Assembly: GCF_900187605.1 (NCBI RefSeq)
Contig: NZ_FYEA01000001.1
Span: forward strand, 434,001-498,000
Length of the DNA stretch: 64,000 bases
DNA from: Pseudomonas sp. Irchel 3H7
Lineage (GTDB): Bacteria > Pseudomonadota > Gammaproteobacteria > Pseudomonadales > Pseudomonadaceae
Direction: 5' to 3'
Shown here: positions 25,039 to 34,004 of the stretch, piece by piece
Layout of the letters: each line of letters opens with the position of its first letter
How positions within the stretch are numbered: the first letter of the stretch is position 1
Position numbers and translations under genes: made by a program
Notes under the pieces: model-generated
The model's database searches: none
Told to the model about the DNA's origin: nothing
Seen by the model: only the letters and a program-made list of their open reading frames with translations

Positions 25039-25932
25039 TCACGGAACAAAAGGGCTGATTATCTCGTCCGCTATGATAAATGGTTCCGAATACGATTTTT
25101 TGCCAATCGAAAAATAGGACGCTCTCCGAGTATCCGTATCGAGAAGCTTACCGCCCCTATTTGGCCAGGAAGGATAAATTCCATCTGGATCAGGCTTTCC
25201 AAAAACCGATGTTAGATACTTGGCTCCAGAATTGTAGCCCGCCTTGGTTCCAGGAATGACGACCGCGCTATAAAAGAAGCCATCAAAAAAGCACAGTGTG
25301 CTCTTTTGCATTTTTTCCGAGCCAAGAACGCCAGGCAAATTATCCCCTGCGTAGCAAACATCTAACCCCTCACCCTTTGCCTTTTGTAAAGGCGGCCCAA
25401 CATCTGGATATCTTTTACCAAGCTGATAGCCAAGCAGAGCCAGCGGTTTCCCTTCATCTATGGATAGATCAAGTGCGCCCGAATCAAATTTGTATTGGCG
25501 AGTACCTATTCCACTCACGTTCAATTCGACAAAAACCTGTTTAGCTCTGGCTACGGCGCCGGCGAAAGCCACAACCTGTGTCGGTATCAATTGCCGTCCA
25601 TCATCAGACGCAAAAAGCTCTTCTCGAACCTTGCCGTCGTCAAATTTTACACTTGCATTACAAAGCGATTCGCCTGGTTTAGGACAGCCTTTGACCTTTC
25701 CGTCTTCCAGATGCAAAACCACGCCAGGCTTTCCATCTTTTTTGTCCAGTACCATCAAGGTAGCGCTGGGGCCACCGCCATTCATAGGCTTTGCTGTTTG
25801 GCTGAAAGCCATCGTAACGCTTCCGCGCATCTCGTCTTTTACTTCTGACTTAACCCATTCGGCATTTACGAAAGGCGCGAACATCATTCCAGCCAATAAA
25901 GTTGCCGACAGCGAGCTTGCGTTGTTGCTCAT
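25039..25932 (-). CDS. Secreted hypothetical protein inside the tail module
   Basis: 297 residues with a signal peptide (LSATLLAGMMFAPFVNA, cut before EWVKSE). The periplasmic domain has three to four Cys and no recognised family. It is AT-richer than the tail genes, and precedes the lipoprotein gene by 32 bases on the same strand. The pair looks like a two-gene cargo unit of envelope proteins placed between K and I. Confidence 0.7.
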   Translation of the reverse strand: MSNNASSLSATLLAGMMFAPFVNAEWVKSEVKDEMRGSVTMAFSQTAKPMNGGGPSATLMVLDKKDGKPGVVLHLEDGKVKGCPKPGESLCNASVKFDDGKVREELFASDDGRQLIPTQVVAFAGAVARAKQVFVELNVSGIGTRQYKFDSGALDLSIDEGKPLALLGYQLGKRYPDVGPPLQKAKGEGLDVCYAGDNLPGVLGSEKMQKSTLCFFDGFFYSAVVIPGTKAGYNSGAKYLTSVFGKPDPDGIYPSWPNRGGKLLDTDTRRASYFSIGKKSYSEPFIIADEIISPFVP

Positions 25933-25965
25933 CTATGCCACTCCTGTGAAAAGGTTTATACCTTA

Positions 25966-26721
25966 TCACCGAGATCGACGGTGACGTAGCACCAGTCGCG
26001 CGCGGTCAAGCCACGGCCCGCCGAAGACAATGACCTCCGATGGCCTGCCGTATAGGTGGTGCAGCAGGAATGGCCCGGGGCCGAAAGTCGCTGCGTCCTC
26101 GCCGGGCAACGCCGGGTCGGGGCCGAGAAAGATCCCGGCGTGGTTCGGGAAAACCGTGCGCCCCACTTCCATCACGATCATGTCGCCGCGCTGCGGCTGG
26201 TCGACGCGGTAGAAGCCGGCGGCCTCGTAATTCGCCTCGTAAAGACTGGTGTTGTCTTTGCTCTCCCACCAGCCATCGGCACGCTTGAAAGCTTCGAACT
26301 CCAGCCCCCACTCGCGCTTGTACCAATCGGCGCACACCTGCCAGCAGTCCCAAGCCCCGTGCACAAATGGCCGTTTCAGCAGCGGCACCTCGCCGGTCGG
26401 CACAATGGTGCGCAGGTCTCCTTCCGGCCAGCTCAGGATATGCCAAGGCATTGCGGTCGCTTCGCACATGGCGAGGTCACGCGGTGACGGTCGGCTGGTT
26501 GCGTCCGGATGCGAATGAACCACGCCGATTACTTCGCCGACGTCTTCGGCCACTGCGTACTCCTCCGGATCGATTCGGAACTCTTCGTTCGGCACGGTCG
26601 AGACGTTGATGCAGGGGAAGTATCGTTGCTTGCGTCCTATCGCCAGCAGCAGCCCGCAGCACTCTTTCGGGTACTCGGCCGCCGCGTGCGCCTGGATCGC
26701 GTTCAGTATGTGCTTGCGCAT
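25966..26721 (-). CDS. K: Tail assembly protein K: JAMM peptidase plus NlpC/P60 domain
   Basis: 251 residues from the ATG at 26721, preceded by AAGGAGCTGATC. The N-terminal Mov34/JAMM domain has VVHSHPDATSRPSPRD (His-x-His ... Asp zinc motif). The C-terminal NlpC/P60 part has the Cys in HGAWDCWQVCADWY and His in FPNHAGIFLG. In lambda K has the same two-domain design and acts in tail tip assembly. It starts two bases from the end of gene L. Confidence 0.9.
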   Translation of the reverse strand: MRKHILNAIQAHAAAEYPKECCGLLLAIGRKQRYFPCINVSTVPNEEFRIDPEEYAVAEDVGEVIGVVHSHPDATSRPSPRDLAMCEATAMPWHILSWPEGDLRTIVPTGEVPLLKRPFVHGAWDCWQVCADWYKREWGLEFEAFKRADGWWESKDNTSLYEANYEAAGFYRVDQPQRGDMIVMEVGRTVFPNHAGIFLGPDPALPGEDAATFGPGPFLLHHLYGRPSEVIVFGGPWLDRARLVLRHRRSR

Positions 26722-26723
26722 GA

Positions 26724-27473
26724 TCAGCTCCTTGCGATCAGGGAAACGGCCGGGAAGCCACCGAAAGGCAGCGGGTTTCCCTCGCTGAAGCGCGGTATGC
26801 AGCCTTTGCCCAACGTGGCGTCGCACTCGTCCAGTTCCGGGTTGTCGGTAACGACGCCGTCCTTGGTCACGTATGGCCCGGTGTATCCGCAGTTCGGCCC
26901 ACGATAGCCACCAGTGAGGCACCAGTGGCACAGCGTCGTGGCCTGCCGGCCGATGGATTCGTTACCTACGTCGCCCGGGCTGGCCAGTTCCCAACTGACA
27001 TTCTCCCCGTCCTCGTTCGTTTTCTGGTCGATGTACCAGACCTCAATTGTCTCTTGGGTTGGATCTGCCGTTGGATTGCCGGTCGGAAAGTTGGCGGCAT
27101 CGAGGTAGGTGCCGAGCGTGTGCCGCATCGTCAGCTTGAACTCGAGCAGATCCTCGAACGCGAGGCACAGCGCCGTGATGCGCCCATTGACGTTGCCCAC
27201 CGATAAAGTGGGCCGCACGGCAGTGCCGTCGCCGTTCGCCTCGATCCCTTCAATCTGCATCGGCCAGGCGCTGTACTCATTGCCCTGCCAGTAGATCGCC
27301 TTCGCCGGGAGCTGGTCGGCATCGTCGCCGGCAGCGATCAACCCGGCCGCCGTGTGCGGAATCGCGTGCCCGTGAAAGCGCAGAACGTCCGCACCGTAGT
27401 CCGTGCCGTCCAATTCGAAGAGCAGCACTTCGCTGCCAGGCTCAAGCACCTGAATGTCACTGATCAGCGGCAT
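26724..27473 (-). CDS. L: Minor tail protein L
   Basis: 249 residues, near the lambda L length (232). The C-terminal third is Cys-rich (LCHWCLTGGYRGPNCGYTGP, ELDECDATLGKGC), matching the lambda L domain reported to bind an iron-sulfur cluster. It is a tail tip component between M and K. Confidence 0.88.
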   Translation of the reverse strand: MPLISDIQVLEPGSEVLLFELDGTDYGADVLRFHGHAIPHTAAGLIAAGDDADQLPAKAIYWQGNEYSAWPMQIEGIEANGDGTAVRPTLSVGNVNGRITALCLAFEDLLEFKLTMRHTLGTYLDAANFPTGNPTADPTQETIEVWYIDQKTNEDGENVSWELASPGDVGNESIGRQATTLCHWCLTGGYRGPNCGYTGPYVTKDGVVTDNPELDECDATLGKGCIPRFSEGNPLPFGGFPAVSLIARS

Positions 27474-27482
27474 GATTGCCCC

Positions 27483-27821
27483 TTATGGTTTGAATGCCCG
27501 CTCGAACGTGGCGGTGAGTTTGAAGACCTCACCGCCCATTGGTGTGGGAGCGGGATTTTTGCAGGTGAACAGTCCGAGTTCGCCGAGCGGCGTTGTCCAG
27601 AGAAACGCCTTTGCCCCGGCGTGCCTATCGAGGAACGCCATGATCTGCTGCACCTTGGCCTTGTGGCCGACGCAGGTGATCGGGTAGGAGTCCTCTTTGT
27701 TGTTTGGTCCGTCGCCGACATTTTGGGCGTAGCCATTGCCGAACTTGGAGGAGCGCACCCGATAGTTGATATCGGGTGTTTCCCCGCGCCCGGTTGGCCA
27801 TGTGAATTTCTCGATGGCCAT
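27483..27821 (-). CDS. M: Minor tail protein M
   Basis: 112 residues from the ATG at 27821, which overlaps the tape measure stop as ATGA and has GGGAGGG upstream. Lambda M-like start (EKFTWPTGRGETPDINYRVR) and end (FKLTATFERAFKP). It joins the tip to the tape measure protein. Confidence 0.87.
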   Translation of the reverse strand: MAIEKFTWPTGRGETPDINYRVRSSKFGNGYAQNVGDGPNNKEDSYPITCVGHKAKVQQIMAFLDRHAGAKAFLWTTPLGELGLFTCKNPAPTPMGGEVFKLTATFERAFKP

Positions 27822-30800
27822 CAGGCCCTCCCATTTGCGTTTCGGAAGCTGGTACCGCCTGGGTACCAAGAGTCGGCGACGGCTTTTTCGGCCACCGCCC
27901 GCATTTGCGACTGAAGGTTTTTCGACAGGGCTTGCTGGTCGATCTGCATCCCTTCGGAGCTGCGATCCTGCGTCATCACCGTCACCGGCGCGTTGATGCT
28001 GATCGAAGTTCCGGAGCCGCCACCGGCAGCGATAACCCCCAGCTTTCCGCTAGAGGTCCTGGTCAGCGGCATGATCGCCTCCGGCCCCGCCTCCCCCATG
28101 ACCCCCGCCCGGCCGCCGGCCATGCCAAAGGCAGTCGGCGCGCTGACGATGCTGTTGGTGAAGGCACCGCCGTTGGCGAACATCTGCACGCCCGACGACC
28201 AAGCACCGCCGAGGGCCTGCGGGAAGTAGGTACTGGAGTAACCCGCCGAAGAGGCGCCGAGATTCGACGACGTTGCACCTGCTGATCCAGCCGCCAGCCC
28301 ATTACCGCCACCACCGCCAGTGAAGTAACTGGTGGCAGCGCCGACGAGACTGCTCAGCAACGCCGAACTGGCCTGACGGGTCGCGATACGCGCCATGTCT
28401 GCCAAGATCGACTTGGTGAAGTCCGCAAACGATAGCTTCCCGGTCATGGCGAAGTTGACGACGGCGTCTTCCATCGAGCTGAAGGCATTGCCGAACAAAG
28501 TCTTTGTCTGTCCGGCAATGTTGCTCGCCGAGTCCAGATAGTTGGCCCAGGCCGACGCTGCGCCTTTCGTCCAATCACCCTGCGCCGCCTCCACGTCCGC
28601 GTAGTTCTGGCGGATCTGGTCGGTAGCCGCCTTGTTCGCGTCGGCGAGAGCCTGCGATTTACGGCTGAACTCCTCCTCCGACATGTTCCGAGACGGATCG
28701 GACTTCTGATTTGCCAGCTCCAGCGACTGCTGAGCGAACCGATCCTGCTGGCTGTTCAGCTCACTGCTGAGCGCGTTCTGGCGATCGCCCTGCCCGACGC
28801 CGAGAACGGCTCGCTGCCCTGCCAGCTCCAGCGCTCGCTGCTGCTGAGCCAGCGCCTGAACGTAGGTAGTGATCGCACGCTCTTGGCGGGCGAGACGGCC
28901 GGTCTCGTTTGTGGCCAGAACCTCGAGCTGGCTGTCCGCCTCCTTCTGCGCTTTGACCATGCCTGCGCGGGCGTCGGCGATCTTCTGGTCCAGTTGGATG
29001 CTTTGCGCGGTAGAGGTGGTTTTCTTCGCCTTCGCAACTTCCAGAGCAGCAATCTCCGCCTCGTAGGCCGCGGTCACCTCGTCGCGCTCGTTACCGATCA
29101 GCGCTTCGCGTTTAAGGACATAGTCGGCTTGAGAAACGAGTCCGGCCTTCTGCGCTGCGTCCAGTTTCTTCTGGGCGTTTTTGTACTCATCGCTGATGGC
29201 CGCCAGGTTGTTCTTGGCATTGTTGAAGCCGGTCAGGTCGACCTGAGTGCCTGCCGTTTTTGCATCCTTGAACTGGTCGTTGATGTTCGCAATGTTCTTG
29301 TCGATCGCGGCCTGATTCAGCCGCGGGTCGTTGGGGGCGACCTTGCGAATGTCTTCGAGTTGGCGCTTGTACTCCTTGATCGCTTCGGTGCGCTTCTGCT
29401 CATTGGTCAGCGCAGATTTCGTCAGCGCATCAATCTTGATCATTGCCTGCTGAGACGCCAGCTCGGCGTTCGCCTGCTCGCCTTGCCATTTGGCGATATC
29501 GGCTTCGGCAGCCTTCTGATCCTCCAGCATGTTGAGACGATTCTGGTAGAGATCAATCATCTCCTGTTTGTTCTGGAACAGGCCGACATTGCCTGCCTGA
29601 GCACTCGCCAAGTCGCGTTGAGCTTGCTCGATATCGGCGCCGATATCGCTACGCCCGATATTCTTCAAGCCATCAGCAGCTCGAGCAACGGCGTTGTAGC
29701 CCTTCTCCCAGAAACTCAGGTTCTCGAGGATTCGCGGCGTGCGCTCGTTGATTGCATCAGCAAACGATTCGGTGGCCAGTTTCACGGCGCCGGCATGGTC
29801 GCCTTGCTTCTCCAGTGCAGCGATCTGCGAGTAAACGGACGCGGTCAGGTAGTGGTACTGCTCATTCAGCGCGGCAGACGCCTTGACCGGGTCGTCGGCG
29901 AGCTTGGCGAACTCGGCAACTGTCTCGCTCACTGCCTTGCCTGTCGCTTCCTGCATCGACACGGCGGCTTGGGTTATTTCGGTGAAGCTCTCGCCGGCAA
30001 TCTTTCCGTTGTCGGCAAGCAGAGCCAGCACGGCTGCGGCTTGGCCGGTGGTGCCAACGGTTGCACTGACCTGACGGGCCATATCGCCCAATTGCCCGGC
30101 GCTCACACCGGCGTAGTTGCCAGTCAGGATCAGCGATTTGTTGTAGCTGTCCTGCTCCTCGCTGCCCTTGTAAAAAGCGTATGCCAGTCCACCCACGGCA
30201 GCGGTAGCCAGCGCAAGCGGGCCGAGGATGGCAAGCAGTCCCGCCGCACCCTCACCCGCACCAGCGCCAAGTTGTGCGACTGCGCGAACGCCGCTACCCC
30301 AGTCGCCTGACGACAGCGCGTTTCCCAGCTGAACGACGTTTTCCTGTGCTTGGCGGGTGCCGAGGCGCAGCTTGTCGAAGCCGGTGGTAGTTTTGTTTAG
30401 CTTGTCGTAGTCCTTATCGATCTTGCTCAGGGCGGTGTTGTACTCGTCCTGACTGATTCGGCCGGCGTCCAGATGCTTGCCCAATTGCTCGACCTGCGTA
30501 TCCAGCTTCGCCAGCGCGGAGCGGGCGGGATCGATGGCGCCCAGCAGGCTATTCAGCGCCTTCTGTTCATCCATGGCCGACTTGGCCAGCGCTACCTGTT
30601 GCTTGTCGAGCTGCGCAGAGATCTTCGCGGCCTCAGCCTCGCCATAGGCGCCGGTCTTGGTCAGCTTCGCCAATGCATCGCGCTGTTTGGCAAGGTCCTG
30701 TGTGGTCTTGGCGTTGGTAGAAAGCGACTTCTCCAGCGCCTGCATTTCGTTCATCAGCGAAACGGCGGACTGCTCGGCCCGGCCGCCAGCTTTCGCCATT

Positions 30801-30871
30801 TCATCTAGGCTCGTTTTGGCCTCGATCGCATCGGCCGAGTCGATCTTGACGCCGAGTTCTGCAATGTTCAT
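27821..30871 (-). CDS. H: Tape measure protein
   Basis: 1016 residues, lambda H-like. The N-terminus (MNIAELGVKIDSADAIEAKT) precedes a long coiled-coil section and a hydrophobic patch (LGPLALATAAVGGLAYAF) near 220. A Gln/Ala-rich middle leads to the C-terminal conserved part (WTKGAASAWANYLDSASNIA) and a Gly-rich end. It sets tail length. It follows the frameshifted chaperone gene. Confidence 0.95.
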   Translation of the reverse strand: MNIAELGVKIDSADAIEAKTSLDEMAKAGGRAEQSAVSLMNEMQALEKSLSTNAKTTQDLAKQRDALAKLTKTGAYGEAEAAKISAQLDKQQVALAKSAMDEQKALNSLLGAIDPARSALAKLDTQVEQLGKHLDAGRISQDEYNTALSKIDKDYDKLNKTTTGFDKLRLGTRQAQENVVQLGNALSSGDWGSGVRAVAQLGAGAGEGAAGLLAILGPLALATAAVGGLAYAFYKGSEEQDSYNKSLILTGNYAGVSAGQLGDMARQVSATVGTTGQAAAVLALLADNGKIAGESFTEITQAAVSMQEATGKAVSETVAEFAKLADDPVKASAALNEQYHYLTASVYSQIAALEKQGDHAGAVKLATESFADAINERTPRILENLSFWEKGYNAVARAADGLKNIGRSDIGADIEQAQRDLASAQAGNVGLFQNKQEMIDLYQNRLNMLEDQKAAEADIAKWQGEQANAELASQQAMIKIDALTKSALTNEQKRTEAIKEYKRQLEDIRKVAPNDPRLNQAAIDKNIANINDQFKDAKTAGTQVDLTGFNNAKNNLAAISDEYKNAQKKLDAAQKAGLVSQADYVLKREALIGNERDEVTAAYEAEIAALEVAKAKKTTSTAQSIQLDQKIADARAGMVKAQKEADSQLEVLATNETGRLARQERAITTYVQALAQQQRALELAGQRAVLGVGQGDRQNALSSELNSQQDRFAQQSLELANQKSDPSRNMSEEEFSRKSQALADANKAATDQIRQNYADVEAAQGDWTKGAASAWANYLDSASNIAGQTKTLFGNAFSSMEDAVVNFAMTGKLSFADFTKSILADMARIATRQASSALLSSLVGAATSYFTGGGGGNGLAAGSAGATSSNLGASSAGYSSTYFPQALGGAWSSGVQMFANGGAFTNSIVSAPTAFGMAGGRAGVMGEAGPEAIMPLTRTSSGKLGVIAAGGGSGTSISINAPVTVMTQDRSSEGMQIDQQALSKNLQSQMRAVAEKAVADSWYPGGTSFRNANGRA

Positions 30872-30898
30872 CGACTCACCTTGAATAAGTGCCCGTGG

Positions 30899-31225
30899 TT
30901 ACGGGCTGTTTTCCCTTTCCTCCGCCATCACGCGCAGGGCTTCGCCTTCCAGCACCTGCAGGTCAGGAAAGATTTCAGCGAGTTTCTTTTTCTTGATGCC
31001 GAGGAATTTGGCGACGTCGCGAATGCAGTTGTAATCGAGACCGATCGGGCCACCGGTGCCGACCCGCCACTGCGTGGACATTCGGTTGAACAAGAGAAAG
31101 GCCGGCCAGTTGCATGGCCAGACCTCTACATCGTCACCGCACAAATCGGCAGCCGTCAGCCCGAGGATTGCCAACTGCTCAGCAGATGGTCCGCTTTCGT
31201 ACAACGCCGCGGCGGCCGCCCTCAG
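30899..31225 (-). CDS. T: Tail assembly chaperone T extension, made by -1 frameshift from G
   Basis: No ribosome site of its own. The frame is entered by a -1 shift at GGGAAAC (31225-31231) near the end of the upstream gene, giving a G-T fusion. The extension starts LRAAAALYESGPSAEQ and contains DLCGDDVEVWPCNWPAFLLF, a DUF1799-like pattern. In lambda the same G/GT pair loads the tube protein onto the tape measure. Confidence 0.85.
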   Translation of the reverse strand: MRAAAAALYESGPSAEQLAILGLTAADLCGDDVEVWPCNWPAFLLFNRMSTQWRVGTGGPIGLDYNCIRDVAKFLGIKKKKLAEIFPDLQVLEGEALRVMAEERENSP

Positions 31226-31602
31226 TTTCCCAAGCGGGCCTGATTGAATGCGCTCTGGTAGGCATTCACCACCGCTTCAGCAGTTCCTTGGCATGACTTC
31301 ACAAGGGCAAGGATGCTCTTGTCGTCGAACTTGTCATCAAAGCCCCAACCCGCGACCAGATCCTTGATCTGCTGCACCTGATACTCGGTTTCGGCAGCAA
31401 CGACATCCGACAATGTGGTGCCTTCCCCGAACCCCTCGCGCATTTCCTTCGCCTTCAGGTTCCATTCGTCGAACAGCGCTGCGAGTGCCGGGCGATCGCG
31501 ATACTTGAAGGTGAACTCGATTGCCTCGGGCTCACACCCAACGACGGGGATGTGCACAAGTGCCCTGAACGTAGGGTTCTGAGCGATCCTGATCTTTGCC
31601 AT
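31222..31602 (-). CDS. G: Tail assembly chaperone G
   Basis: 126 residues. AAGGACTTCTC precedes the ATG. Body pattern RALVHIPVVGCEPEAIEFTF; the end QARLGN comes just after the slippery site, as in lambda G. It binds the tape measure before tube assembly and is made in excess over the G-T fusion. Confidence 0.87.
   Translation of the reverse strand: MAKIRIAQNPTFRALVHIPVVGCEPEAIEFTFKYRDRPALAALFDEWNLKAKEMREGFGEGTTLSDVVAAETEYQVQQIKDLVAGWGFDDKFDDKSILALVKSCQGTAEAVVNAYQSAFNQARLGN
31225..31231 (-). promoter_or_regulatory. Programmed -1 frameshift site GGGAAAC
   Basis: In the zero frame TTG-GGA-AAC-TGA; slipping back one base gives GGG-AAA then CTG-AGG, which is open through the T extension. The heptamer fits X-XXY-YYZ and differs from lambda GGGAAAG only in the last base. 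GC-rich, hairpin-capable sequence (GGGCGGCCGCCGCGGCG) follows directly. Confidence 0.85.
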
Positions 31603-31611
31603 GAGAAGTCC

Positions 31612-32271
31612 TTATGCGCCAGCCAAGTAACGGAGCGAACGAGCAGAAAGCCCGATGCTGATGGTGCGCGTCATGACGTTGTTGCGCTCCATCGTTGGAT
31701 CGGGAGTGATGCTCACATAACCCGGATAGAGGATCTGATCGCCGTTGCGCAACTTCATGCGCACGATGGCCAGCTCTTTGGTGTCATCGAAGCCCTCGAC
31801 TGTCTCGACGTATTGAGCGGTCGGCTGATCCTCCACCACGATGGTGATCGTGGTCGGGTTTCGGTTGGTTGGAAATTGCTTGTCGTCGTCATCTTCCAGG
31901 TAGCCGACAGTTTGGTATTGCTGCTCACCGCCGGAGGATGTGAAGGACGTAACTTTCGAGATTTGCGTCCATCCGGACACAGGAATCACTGAGCCAGAAC
32001 CTGCGCCAACAGTGAATTTGTCAGTGTTGATGGTATTGAGACCAGCCAAGGCAAAAGCATCGGCAGTGACGCCGGACGCCTTTACTGCACGGTCATTGAT
32101 CAGCGCCCAACCGGAGTTGATCAGCAAAACGTCGCCATTTTCGATGCTGTGCCCCACAGAAGCAGCGACCGGCGGTTTCGCATTGGTCAAGGCAGTGAAA
32201 GCGACGGCGGATCCCATAATGCTGGCAATCTCCAGCACAGCGCCGTTCGGCAGCGGGAAGCGTGCGGCCAT
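31612..32271 (-). CDS. V: Major tail (tube) protein
   Basis: 219 residues, lambda V-like: N-terminal tube domain (ALEIASIMGSAVAFTAL-like start, WALINDRAVKASGVTADAF), then VTSFTSSGGEQQYQTVGYLE with an acidic patch, and the end SIGLSARSLRYLAGA. It forms the hexameric tail tube. It lies directly upstream of the G/T chaperones. Confidence 0.9.
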   Translation of the reverse strand: MAARFPLPNGAVLEIASIMGSAVAFTALTNAKPPVAASVGHSIENGDVLLINSGWALINDRAVKASGVTADAFALAGLNTINTDKFTVGAGSGSVIPVSGWTQISKVTSFTSSGGEQQYQTVGYLEDDDDKQFPTNRNPTTITIVVEDQPTAQYVETVEGFDDTKELAIVRMKLRNGDQILYPGYVSITPDPTMERNNVMTRTISIGLSARSLRYLAGA

Positions 32272-32310
32272 GGTGTGTTTCCTCTTGAGTGCCCGCCTGA
32301 CGGCGGTAGG

Positions 32311-32739
32311 TTATGCCCCAGCGGGCGGTAGGTCTGCGACACCTGCGTAGGTGAAGCTGGCCGGGACCGTGTAGGTCGCCGACTCTGTGATTGTTGGCCC
32401 TTGATCTACTGGTTCCGTGATGAGGCCATCGAACCCGTTGCGGGCCAGTGGCGTGTCTACGCGAAAGAGTTGGGTCAGCTCTTCAACAAGCGTCTCTGCG
32501 GTGGCCATGGCCTGGGCAGATGGACAGACGATGCTGATCTGATAGACGCCGGTGTACTCGTAGGCGTCCCCGCCGAGATAGCGGCAGGTGGTGTTGGCTG
32601 GTAGCTGGAAGGCCCGCAGATAGGTTTCAGATGGATTCGGCGTAAATGGCTGATTCGAGTAGGCCACTCGTATTGGGCGCGCAGCCGACCATGCGGCCAG
32701 CTTCGTTTCGATGGCCTGACGGGCGCGTGCATGACTCAT
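32311..32739 (-). CDS. U: Tail terminator protein
   Basis: 142 residues beginning MSHARARQAIETKLAAWSAA, as in lambda U-like terminators that cap the tube and stop its growth. The centre has YTGVYQISIVCPSAQA. It starts four bases inside the preceding gene. Confidence 0.82.
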   Translation of the reverse strand: MSHARARQAIETKLAAWSAARPIRVAYSNQPFTPNPSETYLRAFQLPANTTCRYLGGDAYEYTGVYQISIVCPSAQAMATAETLVEELTQLFRVDTPLARNGFDGLITEPVDQGPTITESATYTVPASFTYAGVADLPPAGA

Positions 32740-33332
32740 ACCTGATTGTTCCTGATGGCCTCCTGCACGATCTGCTGGAAGCGAGCCACGGTTACCCGGA
32801 CCATGCCGCCGGGGGCCTGAGTGGAATGGCCGAACTCAAGCGGGATCGCATAGGGCAAGTTGTTGATGATGTAAGCCATCTGGCCGGCAGTGAAATCGCT
32901 CATCGCGGCGACAAGCGCGGCGGTAGTTTCGGCGCCGCTCGGGTCAACCTCGTCGAAGGTGACGCTTTCGACCACTCCGAGGGAGATGTGCCAGTTCGCG
33001 CGGAAGCGGCCGCCGACATATCCTTTCGGTGCAACGATATCCATGCCGTCGTTGAGCTTGCGGCCTTTCTTGAGTCTGCCGCCCTTGGTGAGGTTGACCG
33101 GATCGCTGCGCAGCGCGCTGTTGTGGTCGTCGACGGCCTTGTTGTACTGCGTCGCCACTGCGTTCTGCGCCCAGATCTCCGGGTTACCCACTGGAGACAT
33201 GCGGATCAGGCTGCTGCCGACCTCGATGATGATCTCGCGCACACTGGCGTCGATGGCTTCGCTGGTCTGGGCGGCAAACTCGGCCAGGCTCAGAGCGAAG
33301 CTACCGGACTGGCCGGCACCTGCCCGGCTCAC
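32736..33332 (-). CDS. HK97 gp10 / lambda Z-like tail completion protein
   Basis: 198 residues with FALSLAEFAAQTSEAID at the N-terminus, the pattern RTxPVD-like (IRMSPVGNPEIWAQ), and the end VTVARFQQIVQEAIR. It is thought to sit at the head-tail joint. It overlaps both neighbours by four bases. Confidence 0.8.
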   Translation of the reverse strand: MSRAGAGQSGSFALSLAEFAAQTSEAIDASVREIIIEVGSSLIRMSPVGNPEIWAQNAVATQYNKAVDDHNSALRSDPVNLTKGGRLKKGRKLNDGMDIVAPKGYVGGRFRANWHISLGVVESVTFDEVDPSGAETTAALVAAMSDFTAGQMAYIINNLPYAIPLEFGHSTQAPGGMVRVTVARFQQIVQEAIRNNQV

Positions 33333-33697
33333 GACCGCACCTGCAGCTCATACAAGATGGGCGTACCGGCAGGGCTGACCTCTTTCAGCGGCGGGACGAT
33401 GGCCCAAGTACGGTCCTGAGTGACCACCTTGTCGAGCAAGCCCGGTACCCAGGACAGGCCCTGCGCGGCAATCTTGAGCTTCTTGTCGCCCTGCTTGATA
33501 AGGCTGTTGTTTTGGAATTCTTGGCCGGTGAAGTCGAGCAGGATGCCTTGGGCGATTTGCTCGACGGGCACGCCTGGCGCTTCGCCGCCGAGATCCGGGT
33601 CGTACTCGCCCGGCTGAGTCTTGCTGATAGTCACCGGCTGGCCGAACTCTGTGATCATCTCCAGAGCCATCACGGCCATTTCGTCGTAATAGGCCAT
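33329..33697 (-). CDS. Head-tail joining (closure) protein
   Basis: 122 residues, small and beta-rich (QPVTISKTQPGEYDPDLGGE, GILLDFTGQEFQNNSLIKQG), positioned as the head-closure protein between the connector and gp10-like genes. The call is mainly by position. Confidence 0.7.
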   Translation of the reverse strand: MAYYDEMAVMALEMITEFGQPVTISKTQPGEYDPDLGGEAPGVPVEQIAQGILLDFTGQEFQNNSLIKQGDKKLKIAAQGLSWVPGLLDKVVTQDRTWAIVPPLKEVSPAGTPILYELQVRS

Positions 33698-33739
33698 GGT
33701 GGCTCCAGATCTCGAAGTAAAAGCCTCGGCTTCAGTAAC

Positions 33740-33964
33740 TTACATGCGTAGAGGTTGTGAACTTGCTGAACGCTTTTTTTCTGGAAATGCATTTCGCCGC
33801 TCATCAAGCATCATATTCGCGAAGTCAGCCGCTACAAGTGCTGGGTTACCTGTGCTTCCACCTTTGATGATCAGTGCATTAAGCGCCGCGCTTGCATATG
33901 AATCCCAAGCGTCCTTTTCATCCTGATCTGAACTCTTTGAATTAACTCGATGCTCTGCAGACAT
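33740..33964 (-). CDS. Small hypothetical protein in the head-tail connector block
   Basis: 74 residues, polar (DQDEKDAWDSYASAALNALI, AADFANMMLDERRNAF). AT-richer than its neighbours and flanked by gaps on both sides, unlike the overlapping structural genes, so it may be cargo. No family recognised. Confidence 0.6.
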   Translation of the reverse strand: MSAEHRVNSKSSDQDEKDAWDSYASAALNALIIKGGSTGNPALVAADFANMMLDERRNAFPEKKRSASSQPLRM

Positions 33965-34004
33965 GACGAACTCCTTATCAATGGAAGTCCTAGCCTACGC
34001 TTGA

